Source: Saccharina japonica
Taxonomy: Eukaryota > Sar > Phaeophyceae > Laminariales > Laminariaceae
Assembly (NCBI GenBank): GCA_008828725.1
Contig: MEHQ01000975.1
Coordinates: 1-64,000 of the forward strand
Direction: 5' to 3'
Length of the DNA: 64,000 nucleotides
Part shown: one piece after another, positions 45,673-56,630 of the stretch
Layout: each line of letters begins with the position of its first letter
Numbering within the stretch: the first letter of the stretch is position 1
Program-made: the position numbers and the translations under genes
Notes under the pieces: generated by a model
What the model saw: only the letters and a program-made list of their open reading frames with translations
Databases searched by the model: none
Told to the model about the DNA's origin: nothing

Positions 45673-45929
45673 TAGTCTAGCAGATAGCCACGATCGAGGG
45701 TTCGAGTCTCTTTATGTATGTATGGTATTAATAGTAGAGATTTTTATTCTCAAATGACACCAAAACTGTCGAGAGCGCCTAATATTAAAGCGTGTGCATA
45801 ATAAGTCGACGATAACCGACGAGGGAAGAAAGTGCTGAAATAGTATCGCGACAAAAATGCAAGGCACGTACCGCAGTGGGGAGGGAGGAGAAGAGCCTAC
45901 TTATCGTGCCCCCGGATCTGAGTTACGAC

Positions 45930-48900
45930 TAGAGGTGGGCACCTTTAAGAAAAAAACCGGTTTAAACCGGTTATTGGAAACCCAGCAGGCGTGCCCGAGT
46001 AGACGGTTTTTGGCAAAATAAACCGCGGTTTTTTTGGCCGGTTTAAACCGGTTAACCGAAAACCGGTTTAAACCGGAAAAAACCGCGGTTAACCGGTTAA
46101 CCGGTTTAAACCGGCAGAATCGGACCGACTCTTGACTAGAGGTGGGCACCTAGAGGGAAAATTAAAAAACCGAAAACCGGCCAAGGAGGCGTTATTCTCA
46201 AAACCAAAAACCGGTTTAAACCGGTTTTTTTCATCCGGTTTAAACCGGTTAACCGTAAACCGGTTTAAACCGGATGGCAACATGAAACGCCTCCAAACCA
46301 TTGAACATAACGGTATGTATGCGTCCAGTACATTATGTGTACGCGGATTCCGAGCCACTGTTCGCGTACTAATAGAACACGAGGTGGTATGGTACAACAA
46401 CAGCACAACAGCACATCATATTTACGGGGTGACGTGAGTTTCAGGTACAAGTCATTATATATACGACATTTCTGCCACAGGTACAACAACACTGATTGCG
46501 GCTGCAGTGCGATTTTCGTGGGCAGTCGAGAGCGCAGTAGATCTACGATCGACAGGGTAAGGCGCTGCATATACATACACATACCACACACTAAAACCAA
46601 ATCATTTTCGGCCCGCACACAAAGAGCAAGTGAACTTCGATCTCCCCGCTGAAAACATCTAATTTTTGGCCCGCACACTAAAAGCCAAGTCAAGTTAGAC
46701 CCCCCGAACAAAAACCAAGTCAATTTCGATGACACAAAATCAAGTTAGTTTTGACCCTAACACTAAAATCAAGTCAATGTCGATCCCAATTAAAACCCCA
46801 AGGCAAATTCGATGCCCCGACACTAAAGCTAAGTATTTTTCGGCCCTGACACAAAAAACAGTCAATTTCCATCCATACACTAAAACCAAGTCATTTTCGG
46901 CCCTGACACTAAAAACCAAATCAATTTCGACCCCCCGCACAAAACTCAAGCCAATTACTATTCCCTCACAAAAGCAATTATATTTCAATCCCCCACACAA
47001 AAAACAAGACCAAATTTCAACTCCAACACTAAAACCAAGTCAATTTAGATATTTATTCTAAAACCAAGACAATTTCGATGCCCCCACACTAAAACCAAGT
47101 CATTTCCAACCACCTACACTAAAACGAGGTATTTTTCGACCCGCACACAAAAACTAAGTCAAATCGGATACTGTAATGGTATGGGCTTGGAAGGCTGGTA
47201 ATTACCTCATGTAATAGGTAATTGGTCCGTTTTCGTATAACTTGGATGGCATTCGTATTCGGGGTATTTGCAAGATCGGAGGGCCATAATAATTGAAGCC
47301 CGTCCCGGGGCAGATGTCATCTGGTTCGGGGATTATTAAAAGCTGCTTTTCTTCTACGCTTGATTCTACGGAAAGTGAGTAACACCAAGGATGCTTGATA
47401 GACAAACCTGCAAGGGGATACTCGGTGTCTTACCCAGTCATATAACACGTGGAAATACCTACACTGAAATCAAGTCAATTTATATCCCCAGCACAGAACA
47501 TAATCGTTCTCGGCCCACACGCAATTACCAAGTCATTCAGACACTAGAACCAAGTCATTTTCGACCCGTACTATATTACTACTGCTGTACGTAGCAGTGT
47601 AATCAGTCAAGAGTCGGTTCGATTCTGCCGGTTTAAACCGGTTAACCGGTTAACCGCGGTTTTTTCCGGTTTAAACCGGTTTTCGGTTAACCGGTTTAAA
47701 CCGGCCGAAAAAAACGCGTTTTTTTTTTCCAAAAACCGTCTACTCGGGCACGCCTGCTGGGTTTCCAAAAACCGGTTTAAACCGGTTTTTTTCTTAAAGG
47801 TGCCCACCTCTACTCTTGACTGATTACACTGCTACGTACAGCATCGTAGTGATATCGTACCGGTCGAAAATGACTTGGTTCTAGTGTCTGGATGACTTGG
47901 TAATTGCGTGTGGGCCGAGAACGCTTTTGTTTTTGTGCGGGATATATAAATATACTTGATTTCAGTGTAGGAATCCTATCTGACTTGGTTTTTGTGTGCG
48001 AGTCGAAAAATACTTCGCTTTAGTGTCGGTGGTTGAAACTGACTTGGTTTTAGTGTGGGGGCATCGAAATTGTCTTAGTTTTAGAATAGAGATCGAAATT
48101 GACTTGATTTTAGTGTTAGGCTGAAATTTTAACTTGTTTTTTGTGTGGGGGATTGAAATAAAAATGATTTTGTGTGGGGATAGTAATTAACTTGATTTTG
48201 GTGCGGGGGCTCGAAATTTATTTGGTTTTTAGTGTCAGGGCTGAAAATTACTTGGTTTTAGTGTCTGGATGGAAATTGACTGTATTGGGGGATCGAAGTT
48301 CACTTGCTCCTTGTGTGCGGGCCGAAACTAACTTGGTTTTGGTGTGCGGGGCTAAAAGGTGCGCCGTGCACCGCTAAACTCTATTAACCCGTTAATATTA
48401 ATAATAATAAGAATACGTCGTACTAATAATTATATTATTATTAATAATAATAGATATCGCGCTGCTTTATTGTTGGCAGGAGTTTTTTCTCATTAATTCG
48501 CTTCGTTATATATTAATCTAGTGGTATGCAGCGCCTAACCCTGTCGATCGTAGATCTATCTGCTGCGGTCTCGACTGCCCACGAAAATCGCACTGCAGCA
48601 GCAGCAATCAGTGTTGTAGTACCTGTGGCAGCAATGTCGTATATATATATATATATCGAGTTATACCTGGAATTCCCGCTACCCCGGAAAATATATGCTG
48701 TGCTGTTGTTGTACCATACCACCTCGTGTTCTATTAGTACGCTAACAGCGGCTCGGGATCCACATACACAGCATGTACTGGACGCTTATATACCGTTGTA
48801 CCTGGTATTCAATGATTTGGAGGCGTTTCATGTTGTCATCCGGTTTAAACCGGTTTTCGGTTAACCGGTTTAAACCGGCTGAAAAAAACCGGTTTAAACC

Positions 48901-48976
48901 GGTTTTTGGATTCGAGAATAACGCCTCCTTGGCCGGTTTTCGGTTTTTTAATTTTCCCTCTAGGTGCCCACCTCTA
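45930..48976. mobile_element. hAT-like element 6: 3-kb foldback element, TSD GTTACGAC
   Basis: The ends TAGAGGTGGGCACC and GGTGCCCACCTCTA are flanked by the exact 8-bp duplication GTTACGAC, inside SINE copy 4. Inside are a short end module (45930-46136), a left arm (46137 to about 47613), an inverted copy of the end module (about 47614-47812) and a right arm (47813-48976) that mirrors the left arm. The mirrored arms diverge by indels and substitutions, and each has private insertions (about 47170-47455 left; 48370-48530 right). CCGGTTTAAACCGG repeats fill the ends, and a minisatellite of about 30 bp (CACTAAAACCAAGTCAATTT) fills the arms. No transposase is present. Confidence 0.8.
46582..48360. 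repeat. Mirrored 30-bp minisatellite of the foldback arms
   Basis: Units of about 30 bp, consensus near ACACTAAAACCAAGTCAATT plus TCGACCCC, fill 46582-47165 and 47455-47570 on the left. The complementary units (GACTTGGTTTTAGTGT) fill 47870-48360 on the right. Confidence 0.75.
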
Positions 48977-49055
48977 GTTACGACTAAGAGGGAGAGATAC
49001 AAGAAGGGCGAATAAAATACAAGGGATGGAGTAGGAAAAAATAAGTAAACAGAGG

Positions 49056-49285
49056 AAGACTAAGAACGAAAGGAAAGGATAGGGAACCGAAGAAAAAAAA
49101 AGCAGCCGAGGCAGTTTTTTATACCGGTAGCACATACAGACAGGTATACCTTGCTTCCTGTCTGCCTTGTCCTTCCTTCTTTCGCCAGCCGCGGTTTCTC
49201 TACGAATCGTTGCCCCCCCCCGGCTCCAGTATTCCCTTGGGCGCCACCCATACAACGAACGCGGCGCCGTTCAACCATGGGTCGA
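49056..49285 (-). mobile_element. LINE 3' fragment, antisense
   Basis: On the minus strand GGCGCCCAAGGGAATACTGG, GAGAAACCGCGGCTGGCGAA and CGTTCTTAGTCTTCCTCTGT parallel 19158-19370. It abuts the tail of SINE copy 4. Confidence 0.55.
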
Positions 49286-49499
49286 ATGACTGGCGACTCC
49301 CCTTCATTTTGTTTTTTATTTCATTTTTTTTTCGTTTTTTTCAAGGCTATACATAAAAACGAGTATACATGCTTGTAGCTACATGCGTGTGAGTGTTGTG
49401 GGTATCGTACCGAACCTTTCGGTAGTATCGTTCGGTAGCGATATCATACGATAATACCGCTCGTACAGAAAGTATATTATGTCCGTAGGTCGCTCCCGG

Positions 49500-51665
49500 T
49501 ATATATGGGTAACTATTATTACGTTTGGGCGCTGAGCGCGAAGCGGGCCAATTGACCCTACTCTGCATCCGGTACACTTCACAAAACTTGGTCTACCGTC
49601 CGCCGCCGAGCCGGCGACCGCCGCGCGAGCGTGCCACGCCGTTCCCACACATCAGCCCTCGGTGTCTCCGGCGAACGAACGGGCGCCTGCGTCGAACTCG
49701 GCGAGGGGGGGGCTTACGAAGCCCTCCCGGGGACGGCTCGCTCTCTCCTCGGCGTGACGGACAATCGCAAAAACGTTTAAACCCCCCGCGTACCATTCTA
49801 CCACATATTGCTGAGAGCAGAGGAGAGAGAGGTGCGCATGCGAGATAGAGAGAGACGCTTGCTGTGCAGCTCCTTGACCATGCTGGTGTGGTGGTGTACC
49901 CCCGCTGTAGTCTGTAGCTAGTTGCGTAGGTGCGTGCGCTCTATCGCCGTGAGAGGGTAGAAGGTCAGGGGCAACGCAGCCTGTCTATGCTGTCTGTGTC
50001 CATCTACGTGTGTGCTGTGTGTACCCTCCTCTACCCAGGGAGCCCAGAGGCACAGGTTTGCCGTGTTTGCGTGTACCCAGACCACAGCAGAACCAGCACC
50101 CGACTACAATCATGCCAGCACCAGAGCAATAGCTTCGTCTCAGTGGACCCTGAGCCCTGGCGCTTGCCTGCAGCAGCAGGAACACCCTCTACTTCCTGTA
50201 GGCCATCACGTTTTCCTTCAAAAATCAAACAAGAGTACCGCAGCAGAAGCAGCAGCAGCAGTCGGCCTCAATGCCACGTGCCTATACGAAATTTTAAGAT
50301 GGTTTTGGTAATCGTATTGTTAATAGTAAACAAAATTTTAAGATGTCCCGGGCACAACTGAAAATGTCTATTATGCTTGGCTTTCAACCGTTTTTGGTCA
50401 TTTGGTTTGCTTAAACCACTTGCCTACAGTGTGCCTCGCTCCCCCATTCGTCGGCGACCGCTTCTTCGTTGTTTCATTTTCTTCCAACAACTATATTCAA
50501 CCATTATACGCACCTTGGTACGTACATCTTCAGAGTGATATACGGCCATCCACCTATATACTGTTGTATGTATGCACAGCAGTATCAACATACCACTATG
50601 ACCCTAAATATAAGGACCATTTAAATTACATGTTAATATGAAAATGGTCCTTATCTTCCGGGTGTCTGGTATATACGTATCATACGACTGGTGAATGTTT
50701 ACTGTATGACGACTGCTGCTGTACTGTAGTACTGTTGCGTATGACGTGGCAACGTTTCTGTTCCCGCCTACTGTTCTCTTTCCGTTCTCTGTCTGTCGGA
50801 TCTGTGTTGTCAACTGTCCGATCAATATATTTTTATATAATATAGACATGTAACGACTACTGGTGTATATAACGACAGCAGTAGCCGACGTAACGTCAAC
50901 TAAAATACGTGCGTAGGTATAAATATTACAAGATTGAGGTTCCCCTCCGGGACGTGCCTAGGGGAGTGGCGCAAGAACGATTGACCCTACTCTGAAACCG
51001 ATACACTTCACAAAACTTGGTCTACCGTCCGCCGCCGAGCCGGCGACCGCTCCGCGAGCGTGCCACGCCCTTTCCACACATCAGCCCTCGGTGTCTCGGG
51101 TGAAAGAGTGGGCGCCTGCGTCACACTCGGCGAGCGGGGGGCTAACGAAGCCCTCCCGGGCACGGCTCGCTCTCTCCTCGGCGTGGCGGACAATCGCAAA
51201 AAAGCTGAAAGCCCCCGCGTACATATTGCTGAGAGCAGAGGAGAGAGAGGTGCGCGTGCGAGATAGAGAGAGACGCGTGCTGTGCAGCCCCTTGACCATG
51301 CTGGTGTGGTGGTGTACCCCCGCTGTAGCGTGTAGCTAGTTGCGTAGGAGCGTGCGCTCTATCGCCGTGAGAGGGTAGAATGTCAGGGGGCGACGCAGCC
51401 TGTCTATGCTGTCTGTGTCCATCTACGTGTGTGTACCCTCCTCTACCCAGGGAGGCAAGAGGCACAGGTTTGCCGTGCTTGCATGTACCTATACCACAGC
51501 AGAATCAGCACCCGACTACAATCATGCCAGCAGCAGAGCAGTAGCTTCGGCCATCACGTGTTCCTTCAAAAATCAAACAAGAGCACCGCAGCAAAAGCAG
51601 CAGCAGCAGGCAGCATGAATGCCACCTCCCTATCCGAAATTTTGAGACGGTTTTGGTAATCATAT
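49500..51665. repeat. Tandem block duplication, about 1.44-kb period
   Basis: AATTGACCCTACTCTG through AAATTTTAAGATGGTTTTGG (49537-50320) recurs at 50983-51655. Shared landmarks include CTTGGTCTACCGTCCGCCGC, GAGAGCAGAGGAGAGAGAGG, CTGGTGTGGTGGTGTACCCC and TTCCTTCAAAAATCAAACAA. Copy 2 lacks some internal sequence. A short third relative (CCCCCGCGTACCATACCCAG) lies near 52035. GC-rich frames occur on both strands, but none is clearly conserved between copies as a protein. Confidence 0.7.
50340..50930. other. Spacer between the duplicated blocks, no feature
   Basis: Only unremarkable AT-rich sequence and a short ATATAAGGACCATTT/AAATGGTCCTTAT inverted pair at 50610-50655. Confidence 0.4.
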
Positions 51666-52089
51666 TAGTACCCAAACGGTCCTTGCATTTCCGGGCAGGG
51701 TGTTTTTTGGGTTGGGTTCTGGAAGAGGGATGGCTGACAAAGGAAATAAGTTATATACAACCCCCCGCGTACGATACCCAGCACAAAACAAACGCATCTG
51801 TCTTCTGATGTTTACGTACTGCTCTACGTACTCTGCTGCACTGCTGCTGTACTGCTGTAGTGGGAAGGTCGGTGGTTGGGTGGTGGGTGAGTGGTGCAAG
51901 GGTGGGTGTGACGACTGCTCGCTCTCTCCCCAAGGCGGCGGAGGATCGTACCAAAATAATATGACGCAAGAAAAAACAGAAGGGCTGCAAGACGCTACAA
52001 TTTATATACGTGCTGAAGGGGAGCAAAAACGTTGAAATCCCCCGCGTACCATACCCAGCAAAATATATGACGTCATTTTTAGTATCCTT

Positions 52090-52350
52090 ACACAGATGCT
52101 CCGAGTACTGAGAGTATTAGAGTACTGGTGGCCTAAATATTCGGAGTACTTGGAGTATGAGCAGTACTGAAGGCCCAAATACTCCGAGTACTGGGAGTAT
52201 GAGTAGTACTTATACTCGAGTACAACCAGTACTCGGAGTATAAACATCTAAATTACTCGGTGTACTCCGAGTATCGAGAGTATTGCACACCGAAATACTG
52301 CGAGTACACAAAATACCTAAAGTGTTTATTTCTCTAAAATACACATTGCG
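52090..52350 (-). mobile_element. Fragment related to hAT-like element 3
   Basis: CACAGATGCTCCGAGTACTG at the left, then TACTCGGAGTA repeats, and on the minus strand the adjoining TGTATTTTAGAGAAATAAAC segment seen in element 3. The other end and the duplication are missing. Confidence 0.6.
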
Positions 52351-52489
52351 TTTCCACTTTTCAAGTTTTATTTCATTCCCTGCGGAAACCTCCACCTCTT
52401 GGTACCGCCATCACTTCTCGATTTACTCTTTTACCTTCACTCTCCAACTTTTATGGAGGGCGGGGCCGCCGATAGGCGGCCCTGTCCGA

Positions 52490-52590
52490 TCCTTGTAGGG
52501 TATTATTACTCGTCGTGGTCCGCTACAAAGGCTACTAGCATTCGTACCCGAGTTCGAATCCCACAGTGGTGAGATTTTGACTTTATTTCA
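52490..52590 (+). mobile_element. SINE head fragment
   Basis: GTCGTGGTCCGCTACAAAGG and CCCGAGTTCGAATCCCACAG correspond to the A- and B-box region of SINE copy 1. The SINE body is absent. Confidence 0.5.
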
Positions 52591-53269
52591 CACCCTGTAA
52601 TTGCCCAGGTAATTCCAATTATTAGACAGCACAAAAAACAACTGTCTGGAAAATTCCAACTATTAATAGTAGACAGCACCCACAATGAAGTACGCGGACA
52701 ATTCCAGTTAATAGAGTTTAACCGAAATCATTCGGTTGCGCAATTTCAATATTAAACCAACACCCAAAAACAATGGTAGGCACCATAGCCTATTGAAATA
52801 GAAATTGTCCAGGGTGTGCTTTTACAAGAAGCGTGGGAATGAGGAGCGTGACAGACGCCTTCAAGCGGTCAAACTCCTAACTGCATCAACCTATGAACTA
52901 CGTTGGCGGTTATTCTCCTTTCGCTGTGTTCCTGTAATCGAGATTGATCGGATCGTTTTGTATTCTAAGCGATTTGTGATAGCGCAGAAGCCTTGTATGA
53001 TTGATGGGCACGTATAGGTTGGTGGGTGTGGGTTGTGGAGGAGATATTTACTGGGTGAGTCGGTTGGTCCCTGGGCTGATTGTCCCACCCACCAACAACG
53101 TCGATTGCTAAGCGATGCGCCTCAGCGCAAAAACATTGCACAGAGTGGGTGAGTGGATCGCGCGGGGGGGTGTTGATAGTGCATAATAAGCTGGCCGGGA
53201 AAGACGAAAATTGGTAGGGCATCATGTGTACTGGGCAGGTATTTAGATGAATAAAATGCTCACATGATG

Positions 53270-53300
53270 TCTGTCTGCCCGTCTGTCTGTCTGTCTATAA
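53270..53300. repeat. (GTCT)n microsatellite
   Basis: Short run of GTCTGTCTGCCCGTCTGTCT units. Confidence 0.75.
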
Positions 53301-53559
53301 TTAAGTAGCGTTATCCAGAGCGGTTCAGCCCCAATTTGCCCCATGGGTAGGGAGGCTGGGTGCCGCAACCCGCAGAACACCGGGCCCCAGGCTGCGCCGA
53401 GCCGTGGCCGTGGCACAATCCCGACGCAGTTCTGACAGCCATCTAGCCAGCCTAGCTGCTGTCTTACAATTTGTTTAATACTATTCTGGCAGCTGATTGG
53501 TTGATTCAATCCATGCCAGTGACCGCTGGCCTCTATTACAACATTTGTGCTGAAAAGAG

Positions 53560-54700
53560 CCATCGAGATTCCGCCACACCCGGAGAAGGATAGTGTGCCA
53601 TCCCCGGATCAGAAATCCCTCCATATCTCTAGAACTCCGATCAACCGGGGACAAACACGGCGATTTCCCGGGTCGACACTGCCCCGCACGGTATGGAACC
53701 CCCCTCCCCATCAGTTGGTCACTGATTGGCTGAGGCTCAGAGAGCCAGCGGCACCGGGGCATGATAAGGTCGCATCCCCGGATCAGACATCCTCCCATAT
53801 ATCTATAACTCCAACGAGTCGGGGACGAACACGGACACCCCCCAGGTCGTTACCGCCCAACAAGGTGTGGAAACCCCAACCCCACGGTCTAATTTACGGC
53901 TGTCTGGAGCTCATAAAGCCAGCGCCCAGCGAGGGTTGCCCCTCGGGGCAACGGCGAGGTCTCGCCGCACCCGGGGATGATAACGTCTCATCCCCGGGTC
54001 ATAAATCCTTCCATACATTTACAACTCCTTAGAACTGGGGACGCAAATGGACATCCCCCGGGTCGACACCGCCCCACAAGGTGTGGATACCCCAACTCTA
54101 CGGGCTAATTTACAATTTACGGTTGGGTGGCCCTCATAGAGCCAGCGTGGGGCGAGAGTTGCCCCTCGGGGAAACGTCGAAGTTTCACCGAACCCGGGGA
54201 TGATAAAGTCCCATCCCGGGATGATAAATCCTTTCATATATCTACAACTCCAACAATCCGGTGACAAAAACGGACATCCTCCATTTCGATACCGCCCTGC
54301 AATGTGTGGAAACTCCAATACCACGGGCTGATTTACGGTTGGTTGGCTGTCATGGAGCCAGAGCGCGGCGCACGCTGCCTCTCGCGGCAACGGCGATGTC
54401 CCGCCGCACCCGGGGACGATAACGTCCCATCCCCGGATAAACCCTTGCGGACATCTATAACTCCAGCAACCCAAGGACGAAAACAGACACCCCCCGGGTC
54501 GATACCGCCCTGCAAGGTGTGGAAACCTAACCCCACAAGCTGATTTGCGTTTTTGTTGGGGCTCGTGGTCGATGTTCCGCTGCACCCGGGAACGGTAAGG
54601 CCTCATCTACGAATAATATATATACTTCAATACATGACGAACACCCCCAACAAAAACGGAATTCCCCCTGGTCGATACCGCCCCGCATGGTGGTTCTAAT
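53560..54700. repeat. Satellite of 170-222-bp units with long open frames
   Basis: The phrase GA(T/C)ACCGCCC recurs near 53678, 53850, 54066, 54288, 54500 and 54675. Most units also contain CCCATCCCCGG, CATATATCTACAACTCCAAC and, in the middle units, a GTTGCCCCTCGGGGCAAC hairpin. A minus-strand frame of 195 codons (54606-54019) crosses several units and repeats AGRYRPGGC and CWSYRCPQGFIRGWD at about 73-residue spacing. A plus-strand frame (53547-54032) also repeats. It could be decayed coding tandem repeats or a satellite that happens to be open. Confidence 0.65.
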
Positions 54701-54727
54701 GTTTCGGTTCAGAGTGGTACATCACAG

Positions 54728-56009
54728 TAGAGGTGCACCCCGTCTGACTGGGACCCGGGTACCCGGTGGCGGGTACCCGGAATCGTCGGACCCGGATTGG
54801 ACCCGGGTCCGTTCACGGACCCGCGGGTATTTGGAACCCGGGTACCCGGGTACCCGGGTACCCGGGTACCCGATATTTGTACTTTACGGAGCCCCCAAAA
54901 CTGGGGTATACATACACTGCTGTGCCCCTACAGGGCAGGAGCAGAGAGCAGAGAGCAGAGCGATACGTTTCAGCGGTTGCTTGCCTTTTGATGCAAGACG
55001 AAACACTTGATCAATGTCTAGCGGGTAGCCGCTCTCATTTACCATGTATGTTTTGGTTTGTTCTTGGACTTTCTCCCGGTATTCAGAAGTGCAAACGTCG
55101 ATGTTGCTGTTCGCAGAGAGACCTATAATGTATTTCATCGCGGAAATGAGACCAAACGCCATGGTTTTCCAGCTGAGTTGATGTTGGGATGTTACAGCGA
55201 GATCTGTTTTGTTAATGTGCTACGAAGTCTTTTTGGTTGCAGCAGTGTGAGCGAAGGTTTCTCAGCATTTCTTACTTCGCAGGGTGTTTGTCGCATGTTT
55301 TGTTTGATGCAAGCAATTATCTTCGAAGGATTTTCCTGATGACTTGGCGTCGTGGCGAGAGAAAAAAGGGAAGAAGGAAACGTTTATGATGATTGCTTTT
55401 ATTTCGTCTCCCGAATCCGGAAAATAAATAATTTTCCCCCCGGCACGAGTTTTTACAGAAGAAGTAGTCTAGACTAGTCACTGTGGTTGAACCCCCATCC
55501 CCCCCCCCCCCTGTTAATTCACATGTACAATTCGAGTTCGAAACCAATACCTGGGCTCTACAGCAGTACTACTACGGCGGTACCGAGGACACTGTGAGCA
55601 GCGGCTGCAACAGCAGTATAGAGCACCAGCAGTAGTAGTAGAGCAGTCAATCCAGCATCGAAGAGGTGATTTCAACACCCCACACAAGAAACTCCCCACG
55701 CCTCTCCTCGGTGCCGAAGAGAATACCCCTACTTGCCCTCTGCCCTCTTTCTATTGGCATCGTTTATCGAGAGATACGAAATTGAAGTCATGCCCTCCCA
55801 CCTCCCACATTATGCCTTACCATGCCGCCTGAGGAGATGTTCAGGCCGCTCAAAACGCTAAAAGGGGGAGCAAATATGTATATATAACCCGGGTACCCGG
55901 GTACCCGTCTCAGCCGGGGGGCCGGGTACCCGGGTCCGGGTCCGGGTCCACCCCCCCCCAGCCGGGTCGGGTACCCGGGTCCAAATTTTGAGGCCGGGGT
56001 GCAACTCTA
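54728..56009. mobile_element. hAT-like element 7 (CCCGGGTACCCGGG motif), TSD CATCACAG
   Basis: TAGAGGTGCACCCCG and CGGGGTGCAACTCTA are inverted ends, and CATCACAG flanks both sides exactly. Both subterminal regions consist of CCCGGGTACC and GGACCCGGGT repeats. The ends closely resemble those of element 6 (TAGAGGTGGGCACC), so the two may share a transposase lineage. The interior frames, up to 120 codons, match nothing I know. Confidence 0.8.
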
Positions 56010-56129
56010 CATCACAGCAAACTGTTAATGCGAGTACTATGTACCACACGAGGAACTTGATACTACTATGGGAAATGAAGAGCTAGCGCCACGGGTGGAG
56101 CCGTGGCCGTACCGCTAGTAGTAATGAGA

Positions 56130-56630
56130 ACACCCAAAAACGTTGCACACGGATGTGTATAGACTTATCGAAACATGTCTATCATGTCAACACCGAACGA
56201 CAAGTCTCCGCTCTCCCAAATTTCCCATCGAACACCGTCCGGTAACTCGCTGGTTGGTGCTAGAGACGCGCCCTGCTACAAGACAGCTGTCAACTCGGCA
56301 CAGGGAGTGGCCTGAGAGCCTGCACGAGCTAAGATGAGGCAACGCCCTCGCCCTGCTCATTGCTGCCGCTGCCTACTGTAGGGAGCGGTGATAAACGCGG
56401 ATGTAGCCCATCTGGAAACCATGCCTTTTATGTGGAACTCCCGTGCAGGCCGCTGTCCGGGTGGAGGGATTGAGAGGGGTGGCGAACCGAGCATGGTGCC
56501 GACCTATTATCGGACACGGGTGTTAGGCTTGGGCAGGCCGACACTCAATGCCTATTGATGTTAAGGGCCCCTTTCGGGCAAACAATATTACAGAGCAAAA
56601 GAAAAACAAATTCTGTGTGTTTCAGTTGCC
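56130..56630 (+). mobile_element. Possible Ty3/Gypsy integrase fossil
   Basis: A plus-strand frame reads HTDVYRLIETCLSCQHRTTS, like the zinc-binding segment of Gypsy integrases. A phrase like the start of the catalytic core (PIDVKGPF) appears downstream. The element is broken, and no LTRs were found around it. Similarity is by eye only. Confidence 0.3.

Larger units (their letters stand above)
45453..49055 (+). mobile_element. tRNA-derived SINE, copy 4, split twice
   Basis: The head starts TCGCCCCGGTGGTCTAGCAG at 45455. After an insertion it resumes GTCTAGCAGATAGCCACGAT with a B box (GGTTCGAGTCTC). The body (GAGAAGAGCCTACTTATCGT) runs to 45929, and the last part (AGGGAGAGATACAAGAAGGG, A-rich tail) is at 48977-49055. 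It is interrupted by a telomere-motif insertion (about 45475-45672) and by hAT-like element 6. Confidence 0.75.

Noticed and set aside
45930-48976. Assembly artefact explanation for the inverted arms
   Set aside because: The arms carry many substitutions and private insertions, and the whole is bounded by an exact 8-bp duplication in a known SINE, so an artefactual inverted copy is unlikely.
49593-49848. Arg/Pro-rich frames on both strands in the GC-rich duplicated block
   Set aside because: They do not keep the same frame between the two block copies and are typical of GC-rich non-coding DNA.
53560-54700. CRISPR-like repeat array
   Set aside because: Units are 170-222 bp, fully repetitive without unique spacers, and the context is eukaryotic.
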